64,000 bases of DNA from Dietzia alimentaria 72 (GCF_000226215.1 NZ_AGFF01000023.1:62001-126000); one strand, 5' to 3'; numbered from the stretch's first letter, positions 18,842 to 28,189 are shown. Notes: generated by a model not told the origin, from the letters alone. Numbers and translations are program-made.

Positions 18842-19603
18842 TCAGTCGCCGACGGGACATCGACTAACCGCCTTCGCGAGGACTTGATGATCGGCGTTCG
18901 TCACGGGTAGTCCGTAGGCGATTGCGGCCGTGAGGTATCGGGCCGCGTAGAAGCAGTGTCGTGCGACATCCGGGGGCATCCAGTCCTCGGGTGTCGCATC
19001 GCCTTTTGCAGAGTTGACCGACCCGATCACCGCGAGCAGATTGCGGTCCACGTCATTGGCGAATGCCGCTCTTCTCTCGGGTCGCCATCTCCATGCACCC
19101 AGATCCCAGGCCGCAGCCAGGGGATAGATGTGATCAACATGGATACCGCGCACCCCGGTGACACCTGCGTCAACCAATCTCCCGGTGTACGGGTCGACCA
19201 GTATCCCTGTGGACACCTCACACCCGGCCGCGGAGCGATCCATCTCACCGATCAGATCTCTGGCCAATACGTCGTGGCGGGTCGAGCACCCGTTTCCCGC
19301 CCCGGGGGCACCGGTCGAGTCGCTCCACGCTGGTCCGAAGACGCACGCGGACGTCCCCGAACAGTCCCGCTCGTATCCGGGCATCGCTACCCGGGAGGGA
19401 ACAATGACGACCCGGCCCAAGAGGGCGGCAACGAGGTTCCGGCTCGGACTCCCGGGTGCCGACGATCTCGTTTGGCCCAGCCACGTCACCGCCCCGATGG
19501 CACAGATGGCCACCATCGTCAGCGTGAGAGCGCGTGCCGGGATCGGCGGCACGACCCGTCCCCGCCGGGGTGCGGCGAATCGTGGAAGTCGGTTGCGGGC
19601 CAC
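18842..19603 (-). CDS. membrane-anchored or secreted HNH-type nuclease (DUF1524/GmrSD C-terminal-like)
   Basis: A 253-aa protein. A basic head (RLPRFAAPRRGR) precedes one hydrophobic segment (LTLTMVAICAIGAVTWLG, about residues 25-45), so it is exported or anchored. The C-terminal nuclease motif is HVDHIYPLAAAWDLGA, followed by NDVDRNLLAVIGSVNSAKGD and a DWMPPD end, the His-Asn-His arrangement of the DUF1524 clan. Four cysteines near 85-115 and one near 225 could form disulfides outside the cell. GTG 19603 is preferred because GATACT (19610-19615) lies 6 nt upstream; longer reading would add unrelated Arg-rich sequence. Confidence 0.78.
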   Translation of the reverse strand: MARNRLPRFAAPRRGRVVPPIPARALTLTMVAICAIGAVTWLGQTRSSAPGSPSRNLVAALLGRVVIVPSRVAMPGYERDCSGTSACVFGPAWSDSTGAPGAGNGCSTRHDVLARDLIGEMDRSAAGCEVSTGILVDPYTGRLVDAGVTGVRGIHVDHIYPLAAAWDLGAWRWRPERRAAFANDVDRNLLAVIGSVNSAKGDATPEDWMPPDVARHCFYAARYLTAAIAYGLPVTNADHQVLAKAVSRCPVGD

Positions 19604-19737
19604 GGCTCGAGTATCGCCGCGAGCTGCGCCGGAAACTTTCGGACCGGCGAACTCGGACGTCGACCTGTGGAGTGCCGGGGTCCTGTGGATAGAGCCGGTG
19701 TGAACTTGATGTCGGACGCGCGTGCTTACATGTGTTC

Positions 19738-22662
19738 GTGACCCAAGCAGCCGAACCGCGCCTGCACGCTGTGTGGCAATCCGGGGTCGTGGGTCTGTGG
19801 TGTGAGGCGGGACTGCGGAAGCCCTCGTCGGTGGCGCCAGCGGCCAGTGTCTCCGCAGTGGGCCGGGCTGGTGCACCTGATCAGGTCGTCGACTTCCTGG
19901 ACGCGTATGCACTCACACACAGGATCAGCGTCCGTGTCCCCGTCGAGGGGCGCGTCCGCCCCGCCACCGTGCCGGGAATACGGATCGCCATCGACGCCGC
20001 GGTGGACCTCTGTGGCCTCATCGATCAGGGGCTGGACACGGATCGGGATACGGACGACTACTGGATCGGTCCGGGACTGCGGGCGTTCGCCGCGCTATCC
20101 GAAGGGGTCGCTGCATTCGTGCGCGCCGGGCACGTCATCCCGGCACTCGTCCGCGCTGACGGTGGGTGGAGTTCGTCGTGGACACTGGCCGCTTCACCGG
20201 CCATCTCGGCGTGGACGGCTGAGAGTCTTCCGCGATGCCACGGACTGGTCGGAAGCCGCGAGGAACTGGACCGCCTGCTGTCGGCGCTCACCGACATACA
20301 CGCACGCATGGCTCTGGCACCCCTGGCCGGGGACCGTCGCAGTGAGTTGGGGTCGGCGTTGATTACCGGTGGAGACATGGCCTCGGCGGGACACGCGTTG
20401 GTTGAGGCCATCGACGAGTTCGGTCGAGCCGCGGCCGCCCGCGACGTGGAAGTCGTGTTCCGAATCGTTGAGCCGTCCGGCGACGACCCCGAAGATGACG
20501 GCAGCGGACCGGAGCACTTGACCCCGCCGGGCGGTGATGAGTCGTCGGGCGAGGTGGTCCTGTGGCGTCTGGAGGTCCTCGTGCGGACGGGTGCCGACTC
20601 ACTGCGCCCGTTCACCGAGCTTCCTGACAAGACGATCGTGGAGGGCCCCGTCCGCGATGTGGTGGACCGGGCGGTGAGGTCGTGGCCGCCTCTCGGGCGC
20701 GCTAAGCAGACCTCGCAGGGGCCAGACCTGCTTCTGCCGACCGACCTGGTGGTCGACCTCGTCGACGAGGGTGTGGAGGCCCTGCGGGGTCGTGGCGTCG
20801 AGGTGCTGCTGCCCCGGGCGTGGACGAGGGTCCGGACCGCGGTGCGTGTGGTGGTCAAGGAGCCGGGTACGGAGGACGTGGACTCGGGCCGACGTCTGGG
20901 CCTGGATCAATTGGCGGACGTGGACTGGGAGATGGTCGTCGACGACACCCCGCTGGATGCCGCGGAAATCCAGATGTTGCTCGACGCAGCCTCGGATCTA
21001 GTCAAGCTCCGGGGGCAGTGGGTCCGGGCTGACCCCGGTGCACTCCGCCGGGCCGCGAGGTTTCTCTCGTCTCGCCGAGGGGGCAGGGTCACCGCCCCGG
21101 CGTTCGTCGGCGCCTTGATGTCCGAGGAGGGCGAGGGTGTGGAGATCGAGGCGCCCACCACGATGGACTGGGTTCCCTCGTCGTCGTCGACCCCGGTCGA
21201 TCTCCCGGACTGGTTTCGGGCCTCTTTACGCCCGTATCAAAACGAGGGCCTCCGGTGGCTCACGTCGCTCGCCCGCGCAGGTACCGGAGCGGTTCTCGCC
21301 GACGACATGGGGCTGGGCAAGACGATGCAGGTCCTGGCGCTGACGGCCTCGGAGCACGGGGACAGGAGGGGTCCGACGCTAGTCGTAGCACCGCTCACGC
21401 TGCTTTCCACCTGGGCGCGGGAGGCCGCGACATTCGCCCCAGAGCTGCACGTGGAGGTCCATCACGGAGCGACCCGTGAGCGGGGTCGGGGCGCTGTCGA
21501 GCGGATGGCCCGAGCAGACCTCGTGCTGACTTCGTACGGCACGGCCACCAGGGACGCCGAGTTACTCGGAGACGTCCCTTGGCGTCGTCTGGTCGCAGAC
21601 GAGGCGCAGACCGTCAAGAATCCCGCGACGGCGGTTTCGCGCGCCATTTCATCGATCCCGGCCGAGCATCGCGTTGCGCTGACCGGAACCCCGGTCGAGA
21701 ACAGACTGGACGAACTCCGGGCCGTCCTGGACTTCTCCAACCCCGGAATGCTCGGGTCGGCCAGCACGTTCCGTGCACGGTTCGCCGTTCCTATCGAGTC
21801 GCATAGGGATGAGGCAGCGGCGTCACGGCTACGAGCCCTGGCAGCACCGTTCGTCCTCCGCCGACTCAAATCAGACCCCCGCGTGGCCGCCGATCTGCCC
21901 ACAAAGCAGCACATCAGGGTCGATGCACCGTTGACGCGCGAACAAGCGACCCTCTACCAGGCAGTGGTGGAGGACATGATGGAGCAGGTCAAAGAGTCTG
22001 AGGGAACGGCCCGCAAGGGTGCGATCCTGTCCGGACTCACAGCGCTGAAGCAGGTGTGCAACCACCCGTCGCACTACCTTGGTGACGGTTCGGCGCTGCT
22101 GCGCGGTGGACGGCACCGGTCAGGCAAACTCGCCGCACTGGACGAGGTGCTCGGCGAGATCCTAGATGCCGGTGAGAAGGTGCTCCTGTTCACCCAGTAT
22201 CGGGCGTTCGGAGACCTCCTGTTGCCGATGCTCGAGCGTCGTGCGGCCACAGCAGTGCCGTTTCTCCACGGAGGCGTTACGGCCGCCGGCCGCGCGGAGA
22301 TGGTCGAGAGGTTCCAGGCGTCAGACGGGCCCCCGGTGATGCTCGCGTCGCTGCGTGCGGGAGGCACCGGGCTGACGTTGACGGAGGCCAACCACGTCGT
22401 TCACCTCGACCGGTGGTGGAACCCGGCGGTGGAGAACCAGGCCACCGACCGTGTCCACCGCATCGGTCAGAAGCGGGTCGTGCAGGTCCGCACCATGGTC
22501 GCGCCGGGGACCGTGGAGGACCGCATCGACGAACTCCTCGAAGCTAAGCGGGACCTCGCGGAACTCACACTTGGACCACTCGCGGGTGCGCTGACCGATC
22601 TCGACGACGAGGGCCTCCGCGCGTTGGTGGCTCTCACCGAGGAGGGGCGGAACGACGAATGA
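19738..22662 (+). CDS. SNF2 family helicase (HelZ-like)
   Basis: A 974-aa SWI2/SNF2 ATPase. The first ~480 residues are the bacterial SNF2-associated accessory region. The ATPase core begins LRPYQNEGLRWLTSLARAG, with Walker A ADDMGLGKTMQ near 520, motif II VADEAQTVKN near 620 (DEAQ), ALTGTPVENRLDE (motif III), and the late RWWNPAVENQATDRVHRIGQ near 890. Resembles M. tuberculosis HelZ (Rv2101). Such enzymes translocate on DNA and may remodel bound proteins. GTG 19738 is chosen because TTACAT lies 6 nt upstream. The stop overlaps the SWIM gene ATG by 4 nt. Confidence 0.92.
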   Translation: MTQAAEPRLHAVWQSGVVGLWCEAGLRKPSSVAPAASVSAVGRAGAPDQVVDFLDAYALTHRISVRVPVEGRVRPATVPGIRIAIDAAVDLCGLIDQGLDTDRDTDDYWIGPGLRAFAALSEGVAAFVRAGHVIPALVRADGGWSSSWTLAASPAISAWTAESLPRCHGLVGSREELDRLLSALTDIHARMALAPLAGDRRSELGSALITGGDMASAGHALVEAIDEFGRAAAARDVEVVFRIVEPSGDDPEDDGSGPEHLTPPGGDESSGEVVLWRLEVLVRTGADSLRPFTELPDKTIVEGPVRDVVDRAVRSWPPLGRAKQTSQGPDLLLPTDLVVDLVDEGVEALRGRGVEVLLPRAWTRVRTAVRVVVKEPGTEDVDSGRRLGLDQLADVDWEMVVDDTPLDAAEIQMLLDAASDLVKLRGQWVRADPGALRRAARFLSSRRGGRVTAPAFVGALMSEEGEGVEIEAPTTMDWVPSSSSTPVDLPDWFRASLRPYQNEGLRWLTSLARAGTGAVLADDMGLGKTMQVLALTASEHGDRRGPTLVVAPLTLLSTWAREAATFAPELHVEVHHGATRERGRGAVERMARADLVLTSYGTATRDAELLGDVPWRRLVADEAQTVKNPATAVSRAISSIPAEHRVALTGTPVENRLDELRAVLDFSNPGMLGSASTFRARFAVPIESHRDEAAASRLRALAAPFVLRRLKSDPRVAADLPTKQHIRVDAPLTREQATLYQAVVEDMMEQVKESEGTARKGAILSGLTALKQVCNHPSHYLGDGSALLRGGRHRSGKLAALDEVLGEILDAGEKVLLFTQYRAFGDLLLPMLERRAATAVPFLHGGVTAAGRAEMVERFQASDGPPVMLASLRAGGTGLTLTEANHVVHLDRWWNPAVENQATDRVHRIGQKRVVQVRTMVAPGTVEDRIDELLEAKRDLAELTLGPLAGALTDLDDEGLRALVALTEEGRNDE

Positions 22663-23417
22663 GCGGTGGTAACGGAATTCCGGCCAAGGCCCGAGCCGGC
22701 CAGTTCGGTACTCACATGTGGAGCAGACGCTGGGCTTCCGACATCGAGGCCGGTGTCTCCCGCGGTGAGATCCACCTCGCCCGGCAGGACGCGCGGAAAG
22801 GCAAGGTCCTCTCGCTGGATCACGCAGGTCGCAGCGTCCTTCTGGACGTGCGCGGCAGCAGGCCCGAGCCGTTCACGGTGGAGTTCCGGTTCGAACCGCT
22901 CGATGAGACGGATTCGGACGCCTTGCGCTCGGCTCTGCGGGCCGAGGAGGGGGGCGTGCTCGGAGCACTATCGGGGAGGTTCTCCGACACGGTCGGTTTC
23001 CTGCTCATTCCGGCGGTCAACGGCGCCACGTCCTTCTCCTGTCGCTGCCCGGTTCAGCCCGGGCCATGCCGTCACGTCCTGGCGGCCGCGTACATCATGG
23101 TCGAGTGGTGGGATTCTGCGCCTGAGGTGATGTTCGCGCTGCGCGGCCTACGTCCCGACAGCCTCGGCGCGGTGCTCCGTGGAGCGGGCGAGGATGGTAG
23201 CGAGATCTCCTTCGACGCCGAGGAAGCACTGTGGGGAGTCAGTCCCGTCCTACCTCAGATCCCAACACCAGACCCCGCAGGACTCGAGGACCTCCTAGAC
23301 GCGCCGGTCACCAGGAGACTGGCCGCCGCGGCTACGCGGGATCCGCTGGAGCAGTTGCGGGTGGTGGCCGACCTGGAGGATTTTCTCGAGGCCTTCACCC
23401 GGTACCGGCCACGGTGA
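22659..23417 (+). CDS. SWIM zinc finger protein (SNF2 partner, Rv2102-like)
   Basis: A 252-aa protein whose SWIM motif CRCPVQPGPCRHV (about residues 128-140; CxCx6CxH) is intact. The N-terminal FGTHMWSRRWASDIEAG is typical of proteins encoded beside bacterial SNF2 helicases. ATGA overlap with the helicase gene indicates coupled synthesis and probably a complex. SWIM domains bind DNA or protein; the precise job of this pair in bacteria is not settled. Confidence 0.88.
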   Translation: MSGGNGIPAKARAGQFGTHMWSRRWASDIEAGVSRGEIHLARQDARKGKVLSLDHAGRSVLLDVRGSRPEPFTVEFRFEPLDETDSDALRSALRAEEGGVLGALSGRFSDTVGFLLIPAVNGATSFSCRCPVQPGPCRHVLAAAYIMVEWWDSAPEVMFALRGLRPDSLGAVLRGAGEDGSEISFDAEEALWGVSPVLPQIPTPDPAGLEDLLDAPVTRRLAAAATRDPLEQLRVVADLEDFLEAFTRYRPR

Positions 23418-23466
23418 ACAAGACACCCGTGGCCCTGTTGTCGGACCTGCGACCTACGATGCGGGC

Positions 23467-24654
23467 ATGACCAACCCCGGGGAAGGCGAACCGATCCGAT
23501 TCCTTCACACTGCCGACTGGCAGCTGGGCATGACCCGGCGATTTCTGGGTGCCGACTCGCAGGCCGTCTACACGGCGGACCGCCTCGCTGCGGTTGCCGC
23601 GCTCGGCGACCTGGCAACCCGCCACGAGGCGCGGTTCGTGGTGGTTGCCGGCGACGCGTTCGAAGACAACGCGGTGCCGCGTTCGGTCGTTCTGCGCGCG
23701 GTGGAGGCACTGGCACAGTTCCCGGTCCCGGTCCTGATCCTGCCGGGAAACCATGACCCGCTCGACGTGTCCTCGGTGTTCCGCTGCAGGGACTTCGCTC
23801 CGGCCCTCAAGGGAGGTGCCGTTGTCGTCCTCGACGGCCCGGACCCGATCGAGATTGCCCCGGGTGTCGAGGTGGTGGGGGTGCCGTGGACCTCCAAGCG
23901 TCCGGATCCCTCACGTCTGCCGGCGCTGCTCGACTCGCTCGAGCCCGCGGAAGGGGTGCGGATTCTGATCGCTCACGGCGGAACCGACGAGATCTACGGC
24001 GGACTCGCACCGTCGGTGGAAGCGATCGCCGTCTCCGTTCTCGAAGCGGCGATCGACGCGGGGCACCTCGACTACGTGGCCCTTGGCGACAGGCACTCGG
24101 TCACCCGGGTGGGGGCCGGTGACCGGATCTGGTTCTCCGGCAGTCCTGAGACCACGGACTTCGACGACGTGGAGAAGGACTCCGGGCAGGCACTGCTGGT
24201 GGAACTCGGCAGGCGGATCGGTGACGGTGACCGAGGTGAATGCCACGTGACACCTCTGCGAACGGGGCGGTGGTCCTTCCGCGCCGTCGATGCGCAGATC
24301 GACACCGATGCTGACCTGGACACGCTGGCCGAAAAGATCGAGGCGGTGGAGGACAAGTCGCGCACGGTGCTGAAGTTGGGACTGACCGGCACCGTGGGTG
24401 TCTCTCTCCGGGCACGAATCGACGACCTTCTCGAACGATGGAAGGCACTGTTCGCCTCCGCCTACCTCAGGCAGTCCCGGACCCACCTGGTGGTGCGCGC
24501 GGACGATTCCGACCTCACGGATCTCGTAGACGGGTACGCCGGCCGGGCGGTAGCGGATCTGGTCCGGATCGCAGCCGGCGGTGGGGATACGGGCGACGAC
24601 GCCGGCAACGCGCTCAGCCTCCTGTACCGACTGGTAGACGGGAACTCGCGATGA
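23467..24654 (+). CDS. SbcD/Mre11-like DNA nuclease subunit (Rv1277/YhaO-like)
   Basis: A 395-aa metallophosphoesterase. The dimetal motifs are HTADWQLGM (near 16), VVAGDAFEDN (near 62), LPGNHDPLD (near 95), IAHGGTDEI (near 163) and VALGDRHSV (near 203). In classical SbcD the last motif is GHIH-like; here the Asp-Arg-His version departs from it, as in YhaO-type proteins. It starts 49 nt after the SWIM gene and ends in ATGA overlap with the SbcC-like gene, so the two subunits are made together. Expected role: DNA-end processing with the ATPase partner. Confidence 0.88.
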   Translation: MTNPGEGEPIRFLHTADWQLGMTRRFLGADSQAVYTADRLAAVAALGDLATRHEARFVVVAGDAFEDNAVPRSVVLRAVEALAQFPVPVLILPGNHDPLDVSSVFRCRDFAPALKGGAVVVLDGPDPIEIAPGVEVVGVPWTSKRPDPSRLPALLDSLEPAEGVRILIAHGGTDEIYGGLAPSVEAIAVSVLEAAIDAGHLDYVALGDRHSVTRVGAGDRIWFSGSPETTDFDDVEKDSGQALLVELGRRIGDGDRGECHVTPLRTGRWSFRAVDAQIDTDADLDTLAEKIEAVEDKSRTVLKLGLTGTVGVSLRARIDDLLERWKALFASAYLRQSRTHLVVRADDSDLTDLVDGYAGRAVADLVRIAAGGGDTGDDAGNALSLLYRLVDGNSR

Positions 24655-27299
24655 TTCTGCACAGACTGATGATCGAGGACTTCCGCGGTGTCGTTCGTGA
24701 AGAAGTGGAGGTTCCCGCCCTGGGAGTCCTGGTGATCGAGGGGCCCAACGAATCCGGCAAGACCAGCCTCATGGATTCGCTGGAGATGCTGCTGGAGCAT
24801 AAGGCCTCCTCGGGACGAGCGGAGATCAAGGCCGCGAGTCCCGTGGGACGGGATGTACCCGTGGTGGTGGAGGCCGAGTTCACCATCGACGGCGAGCGGA
24901 TGAGCTACCGGAAGGAATTCGTCCGTGGGAAGCGCACCTCACTGGAATTTCTGAGCTCTGCCCGGCCCGCGCTGTCCGGAGATGATGCGCACGAGTACGT
25001 TCGTGAACTTCTCGACCGCAGAGTCGACCGTTCGTTGTGGAAGGCGCTGCGGATCGCTCAGGATGAGCCGATCGGTCAAGTCGACGCCGCGAAGGGGATG
25101 GATTCGCTTCGCCGCGCCCTCGACGCCGCGGCCGGAGGTGAGGATCCCACGGGAGACGACTCTCTGATCGAACGCGTCACTGAAGAACGAAATCGATACC
25201 TTACGGCGAAGAAGGGCGAACCGACAGGAGACCTGGCGCGCTCACAGGTCTGGGTTACTGAAGCCGCGACCCAGCTCGCTGCCGCGCGGGCGAGGCATGC
25301 GGAACTCGATGCCGCGGTGGAGGATCATGCGGCCCAGGCATCAGTTCATGAGGCCCGTCGGGTGTCCCTCGCGGCGATTGAGGCAGAGGTTGCGCGTCTG
25401 GAGGAGGCCGGTCGCGCGGCGGCAGAATTGAGCAGAGCGTGCACTGCCGCTGAGTCGGAGGTCGACCGTGCCGTGGCGACCCACGACGCCCGCCAGCGCG
25501 AGCATCGCGAGCGGGAGGGGCTGGTCGAGAGTGCGCGGCGAGAAGAAGCGAAGGAGGCCGAGCTCCGTGCTGCCGCGGCGACGGCCTCAGAACGCCTTTC
25601 ACCCGCAGAAGCCAGAGCCCGCACGACACGGTCGGCGTTGGAGGAGGCAGAGGAGCGTGTGACCCGGGCGCGTCGTCGGCTGGATGCGGTCAGGGCATCG
25701 CAAGAGCGAGCACGGCGACGTGCGGACCTGGCGACCCTTGAGACACGCCTACAGACGCTGCGCAAGGTAGGTGACGAACTCGATAAAAAGGAGGCTGCAC
25801 TCCTCGACGTGAAAGTCCCCGACGATGCGGTGGACAGGCTCCGCGCAGCGGAGGAAGCACTTCGTGAGGCGGTGATCCGAAGCAGTGCCAGTGCGCCCCG
25901 GGTGGAACTGTCGGGTGAGGGCTCTGTCCGAGTCGGCGGCGAGGATGTAGACGTCGGTGAGCACTGGAGCAGGGATATTGTCGAGGACACCGTTTTCGAG
26001 ATGGGGACCGTCTCGTTGACCGTCGTGCCCGCCGGCGACACCGATGCCGTACGCCGGGAGGAACAGGCGGCCCGGGCCCACTTCGCTTCGTTGATGGAGA
26101 CGCTCGGGGTCGAGTCGCTGGCGGAGGCAGACCAGCGGGCCCGCCGAACCGAGGGGCTGCGAGCCGAGATCGACGCTCTGAGACGGCGCCGTGGGGACCT
26201 CCTCGCAGGGGACACCACTGAAGATCTCATCAACCGCAGGGATCTACTCGCGGCGGAGGAGCAGGACGATCCGTCTGCGCCGGAAGAGTCAATTGATGAA
26301 GACGTTGACGAGGACTCGGTCGGATCGGATGATCCGGAAGCCGCGGACCCGGTAGCCGAAACCGCATCAGCCGAGCAGGAACTCGCACGCTGTCGCGCTG
26401 AGGACCGATCGGCCACAGCGGAGGTAGGGGCACTTCGGACGGAGCTTGCTACGCGTCTCGCGTTGGCGGACGAGGCGGCAGCCCGCCTGCAGGAGTGCAG
26501 GCACACCCTGGAAACCGCGCGGGGGATTACGCCCGACTCAGAGCTGGCCGAAGCGGAATCCCAGGCCCAGGCGCTCGCTGAAACGACTCGAGAGGAAGCG
26601 CGCGTTGCCAGAGGGGACCTGGATGCGGCACTGGCCGTCGCACCCCGAGAGCTGCTCGACAACGCCCGGGCCTCGCTCACTGCATTGGTCGTGGAAGAGC
26701 GCGAGTCGGCGGAGGCGGTCGCGGCAGCGCTCGGGCGGGTCAACGCGATCGGAGATCAGGGCCGTTTCGACGAGGTGTCGGTAGCCGAGCGTGAACTTGA
26801 GATGGCGGAACGGGAGAACACCACGTTGTGGCGACGTGCCCGAGCGGCGGATCTACTGCATCGCACCCTCGTGGCCAGGCGCTCCGAAGCCCTGAAGGCC
26901 TATCAGGCGCCCTTCCATCAAGCCGTCGTGGAACTCGGTTCGCTGGTGTACGGCCGCGACTTCGACGTTCGGCTTGGCGAGGACCTCACTATTCTGTCCC
27001 GAAGGACCGGCGACGTGACCGTCGACTATGAGTCCCTTTCGGGAGGGGCCAGGGAGCAGCTGGCAGTAATAGTTCGGATCGCGTGCGCCCGCCTTGTGGG
27101 GGAGGGCGGTGTACCGGTGTTCCTCGACGACACGATGGGCTACACCGACCCCACACGTCGGATGACGATGGGTGCGGTGATCGCGGCTGCCGCCGCCACG
27201 TCGCAGGTGATTGTGCTCACCTGTGACCGTGCGCGGTTCGCCGGTATCGGCGGTGCGCGAACTCATGTCATGGGCAGATCAGGCCAGTCGGCGAAGTGA
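24651..27299 (+). CDS. SbcC/YhaN-like SMC-type ATPase lacking a zinc hook (Rv1278-like)
   Basis: An 882-aa ABC-type ATPase. Walker A GPNESGKTSLMDS lies near residue 28. Long Ala/Glu/Arg coiled coils flank an acidic middle segment (DEDVDEDSVGSDDPEAADP near 550). The signature SLSGGAREQLA is near 793 and Walker B VPVFLDDTMGYTD near 823. No CxxC zinc hook is present in the coiled coil, unlike classical Rad50/SbcC; this is the RecF-like YhaN arrangement. ATG 24651 overlaps the nuclease TGA and places the P-loop at the usual distance from the start. Partner of the upstream nuclease. Confidence 0.88.
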   Translation: MILHRLMIEDFRGVVREEVEVPALGVLVIEGPNESGKTSLMDSLEMLLEHKASSGRAEIKAASPVGRDVPVVVEAEFTIDGERMSYRKEFVRGKRTSLEFLSSARPALSGDDAHEYVRELLDRRVDRSLWKALRIAQDEPIGQVDAAKGMDSLRRALDAAAGGEDPTGDDSLIERVTEERNRYLTAKKGEPTGDLARSQVWVTEAATQLAAARARHAELDAAVEDHAAQASVHEARRVSLAAIEAEVARLEEAGRAAAELSRACTAAESEVDRAVATHDARQREHREREGLVESARREEAKEAELRAAAATASERLSPAEARARTTRSALEEAEERVTRARRRLDAVRASQERARRRADLATLETRLQTLRKVGDELDKKEAALLDVKVPDDAVDRLRAAEEALREAVIRSSASAPRVELSGEGSVRVGGEDVDVGEHWSRDIVEDTVFEMGTVSLTVVPAGDTDAVRREEQAARAHFASLMETLGVESLAEADQRARRTEGLRAEIDALRRRRGDLLAGDTTEDLINRRDLLAAEEQDDPSAPEESIDEDVDEDSVGSDDPEAADPVAETASAEQELARCRAEDRSATAEVGALRTELATRLALADEAAARLQECRHTLETARGITPDSELAEAESQAQALAETTREEARVARGDLDAALAVAPRELLDNARASLTALVVEERESAEAVAAALGRVNAIGDQGRFDEVSVAERELEMAERENTTLWRRARAADLLHRTLVARRSEALKAYQAPFHQAVVELGSLVYGRDFDVRLGEDLTILSRRTGDVTVDYESLSGGAREQLAVIVRIACARLVGEGGVPVFLDDTMGYTDPTRRMTMGAVIAAAAATSQVIVLTCDRARFAGIGGARTHVMGRSGQSAK

Positions 27300-27365
27300 G
27301 TCCGACAGCGAATCTGCCCTTCGGGATTATTGGTGGCTGACGGCGGTGGTGGACAGTGAACGTGT

Positions 27366-27371
27366 TGTAAT
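27366..27371 (+). promoter_or_regulatory. -10 element of marR (leaderless)
   Basis: TGTAAT differs from TATAAT at one position and ends 6 nt before ATG 27378. The gene has its own promoter despite following the SbcC-like gene closely. Confidence 0.45.
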
Positions 27372-27377
27372 AGAAGC

Positions 27378-27857
27378 ATGACGGAAACTCGCTGGTTGAC
27401 TGAGGCAGAGCAGCGCATGTGGCGCCGGTACCGGGACGTTAATCAGCTCCTCGATCTCGCCGTGGAGCGTCAACTCCAGCGTGATGCGTCACTCTCCCAG
27501 TCGGATTACGCGGTCCTGGTGAGCCTGAGTGAGGCCCAGGGGCGCGGGCTGCGAGCTCGCGAACTCGGCGCGGCTCTTGGCTGGGACCGCAGTCGGGTTT
27601 CCCACCAGGTCCGTCGCATGGAGGGTCGCGGTCTGGTGGTCAAGGGCGAGTGCGCCGAGGACGGGCGCGGGACCATCGTGACGCTCACTCCGGAGGGGGC
27701 CAAAGCAATCGCGAGGGTCGCACCGTTGCACGTCGAGAAGGTCAGGGAGTTATTCATCGACATCCTCACAGAGGACGAGGTGGCCGTGCTGACCGACATT
27801 TACGAGAGAATCGTGGCACGGATCGACTCCGTCGACGGGATCACCCTGCCGGGTTGA
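27378..27857 (+). CDS. MarR family transcriptional regulator
   Basis: A 159-aa winged-helix protein. The recognition region reads LRARELGAALGWDRSRVSHQ and the wing is GLVVKGECAEDGRGTIVTLT. The N-terminal helices (WRRYRDVNQLLDLAVERQL) and C-terminal EDEVAVLTDIYERIVARI form the dimer interface. It begins 78 nt after the SbcC-like gene with its own -10. An intrinsic terminator follows. Ligand and targets unknown. Confidence 0.92.
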   Translation: MTETRWLTEAEQRMWRRYRDVNQLLDLAVERQLQRDASLSQSDYAVLVSLSEAQGRGLRARELGAALGWDRSRVSHQVRRMEGRGLVVKGECAEDGRGTIVTLTPEGAKAIARVAPLHVEKVRELFIDILTEDEVAVLTDIYERIVARIDSVDGITLPG

Positions 27858-27880
27858 ACGCAGACACCGATGAGATAAAA

Positions 27881-27912
27881 GAAGGGCCCGGGCTTTTCAG
27901 CCCGGGCCCTTC
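27881..27912. terminator. bidirectional intrinsic terminator between marR and tRNA-Arg
   Basis: Perfect 14-bp stem GAAGGGCCCGGGCT / AGCCCGGGCCCTTC with loop TTTC, followed by TTTAATTT on the plus strand and a T run (from GATAAAA) on the minus strand. It serves both marR and the convergent tRNA. Confidence 0.92.
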
Positions 27913-27925
27913 TTTAATTTCTTCG

Positions 27926-27998
27926 TGCCCCCGAAGGGAATCGAACCCCTGACCTTTGGTACCGGAAACCAACGCTCTATCCCCTGAGCTACGAGGGC
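27926..27998 (-). tRNA. tRNA-Arg (anticodon CCG)
   Basis: 73 nt. The acceptor arms GCCCTCG / CGGGGGC pair with one G-T wobble and discriminator A. The D-arm is GCTC...GAGC. The anticodon stem TTGGT / ACCAA encloses the loop TTCCGGT with anticodon CCG, reading CGG. The T-arm is AGGGG TTCGATT CCCTT. CCA is not encoded. A tRNA-Arg also precedes argS in M. tuberculosis. Confidence 0.95.
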
Positions 27999-28175
27999 GG
28001 GATACCGACCCTCACGGGTCGGAGACCGATGAAACGGTGTCCACGGGTGGCTCACCTCTCGAACGGCGAAACCGATCGTAGCACCGGGCGGAGGGGGCGA
28101 CCTCATCGGCCCTGATGGAGCGGGCGGCACCCCGACTCTCAAGGCGTCCGATTCCGCTGTCCACGTGCCGACATC

Positions 28176-28181
28176 TAGGAT
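28176..28181 (+). promoter_or_regulatory. -10 element of the argS-thrB operon
   Basis: TAGGAT ends 8 nt before GTG 28190 and no Shine-Dalgarno intervenes, so argS is probably leaderless. It lies in the 191-nt divergent gap with tRNA-Arg. Confidence 0.45.
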
Positions 28182-28189
28182 ACGAAGAC

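Noticed and set aside
25346-26743. 465-codon minus-strand Ser/Ala/Arg-rich frame
   Set aside because: Mirror of the SbcC-like coiled-coil codons; no start signal or motif.
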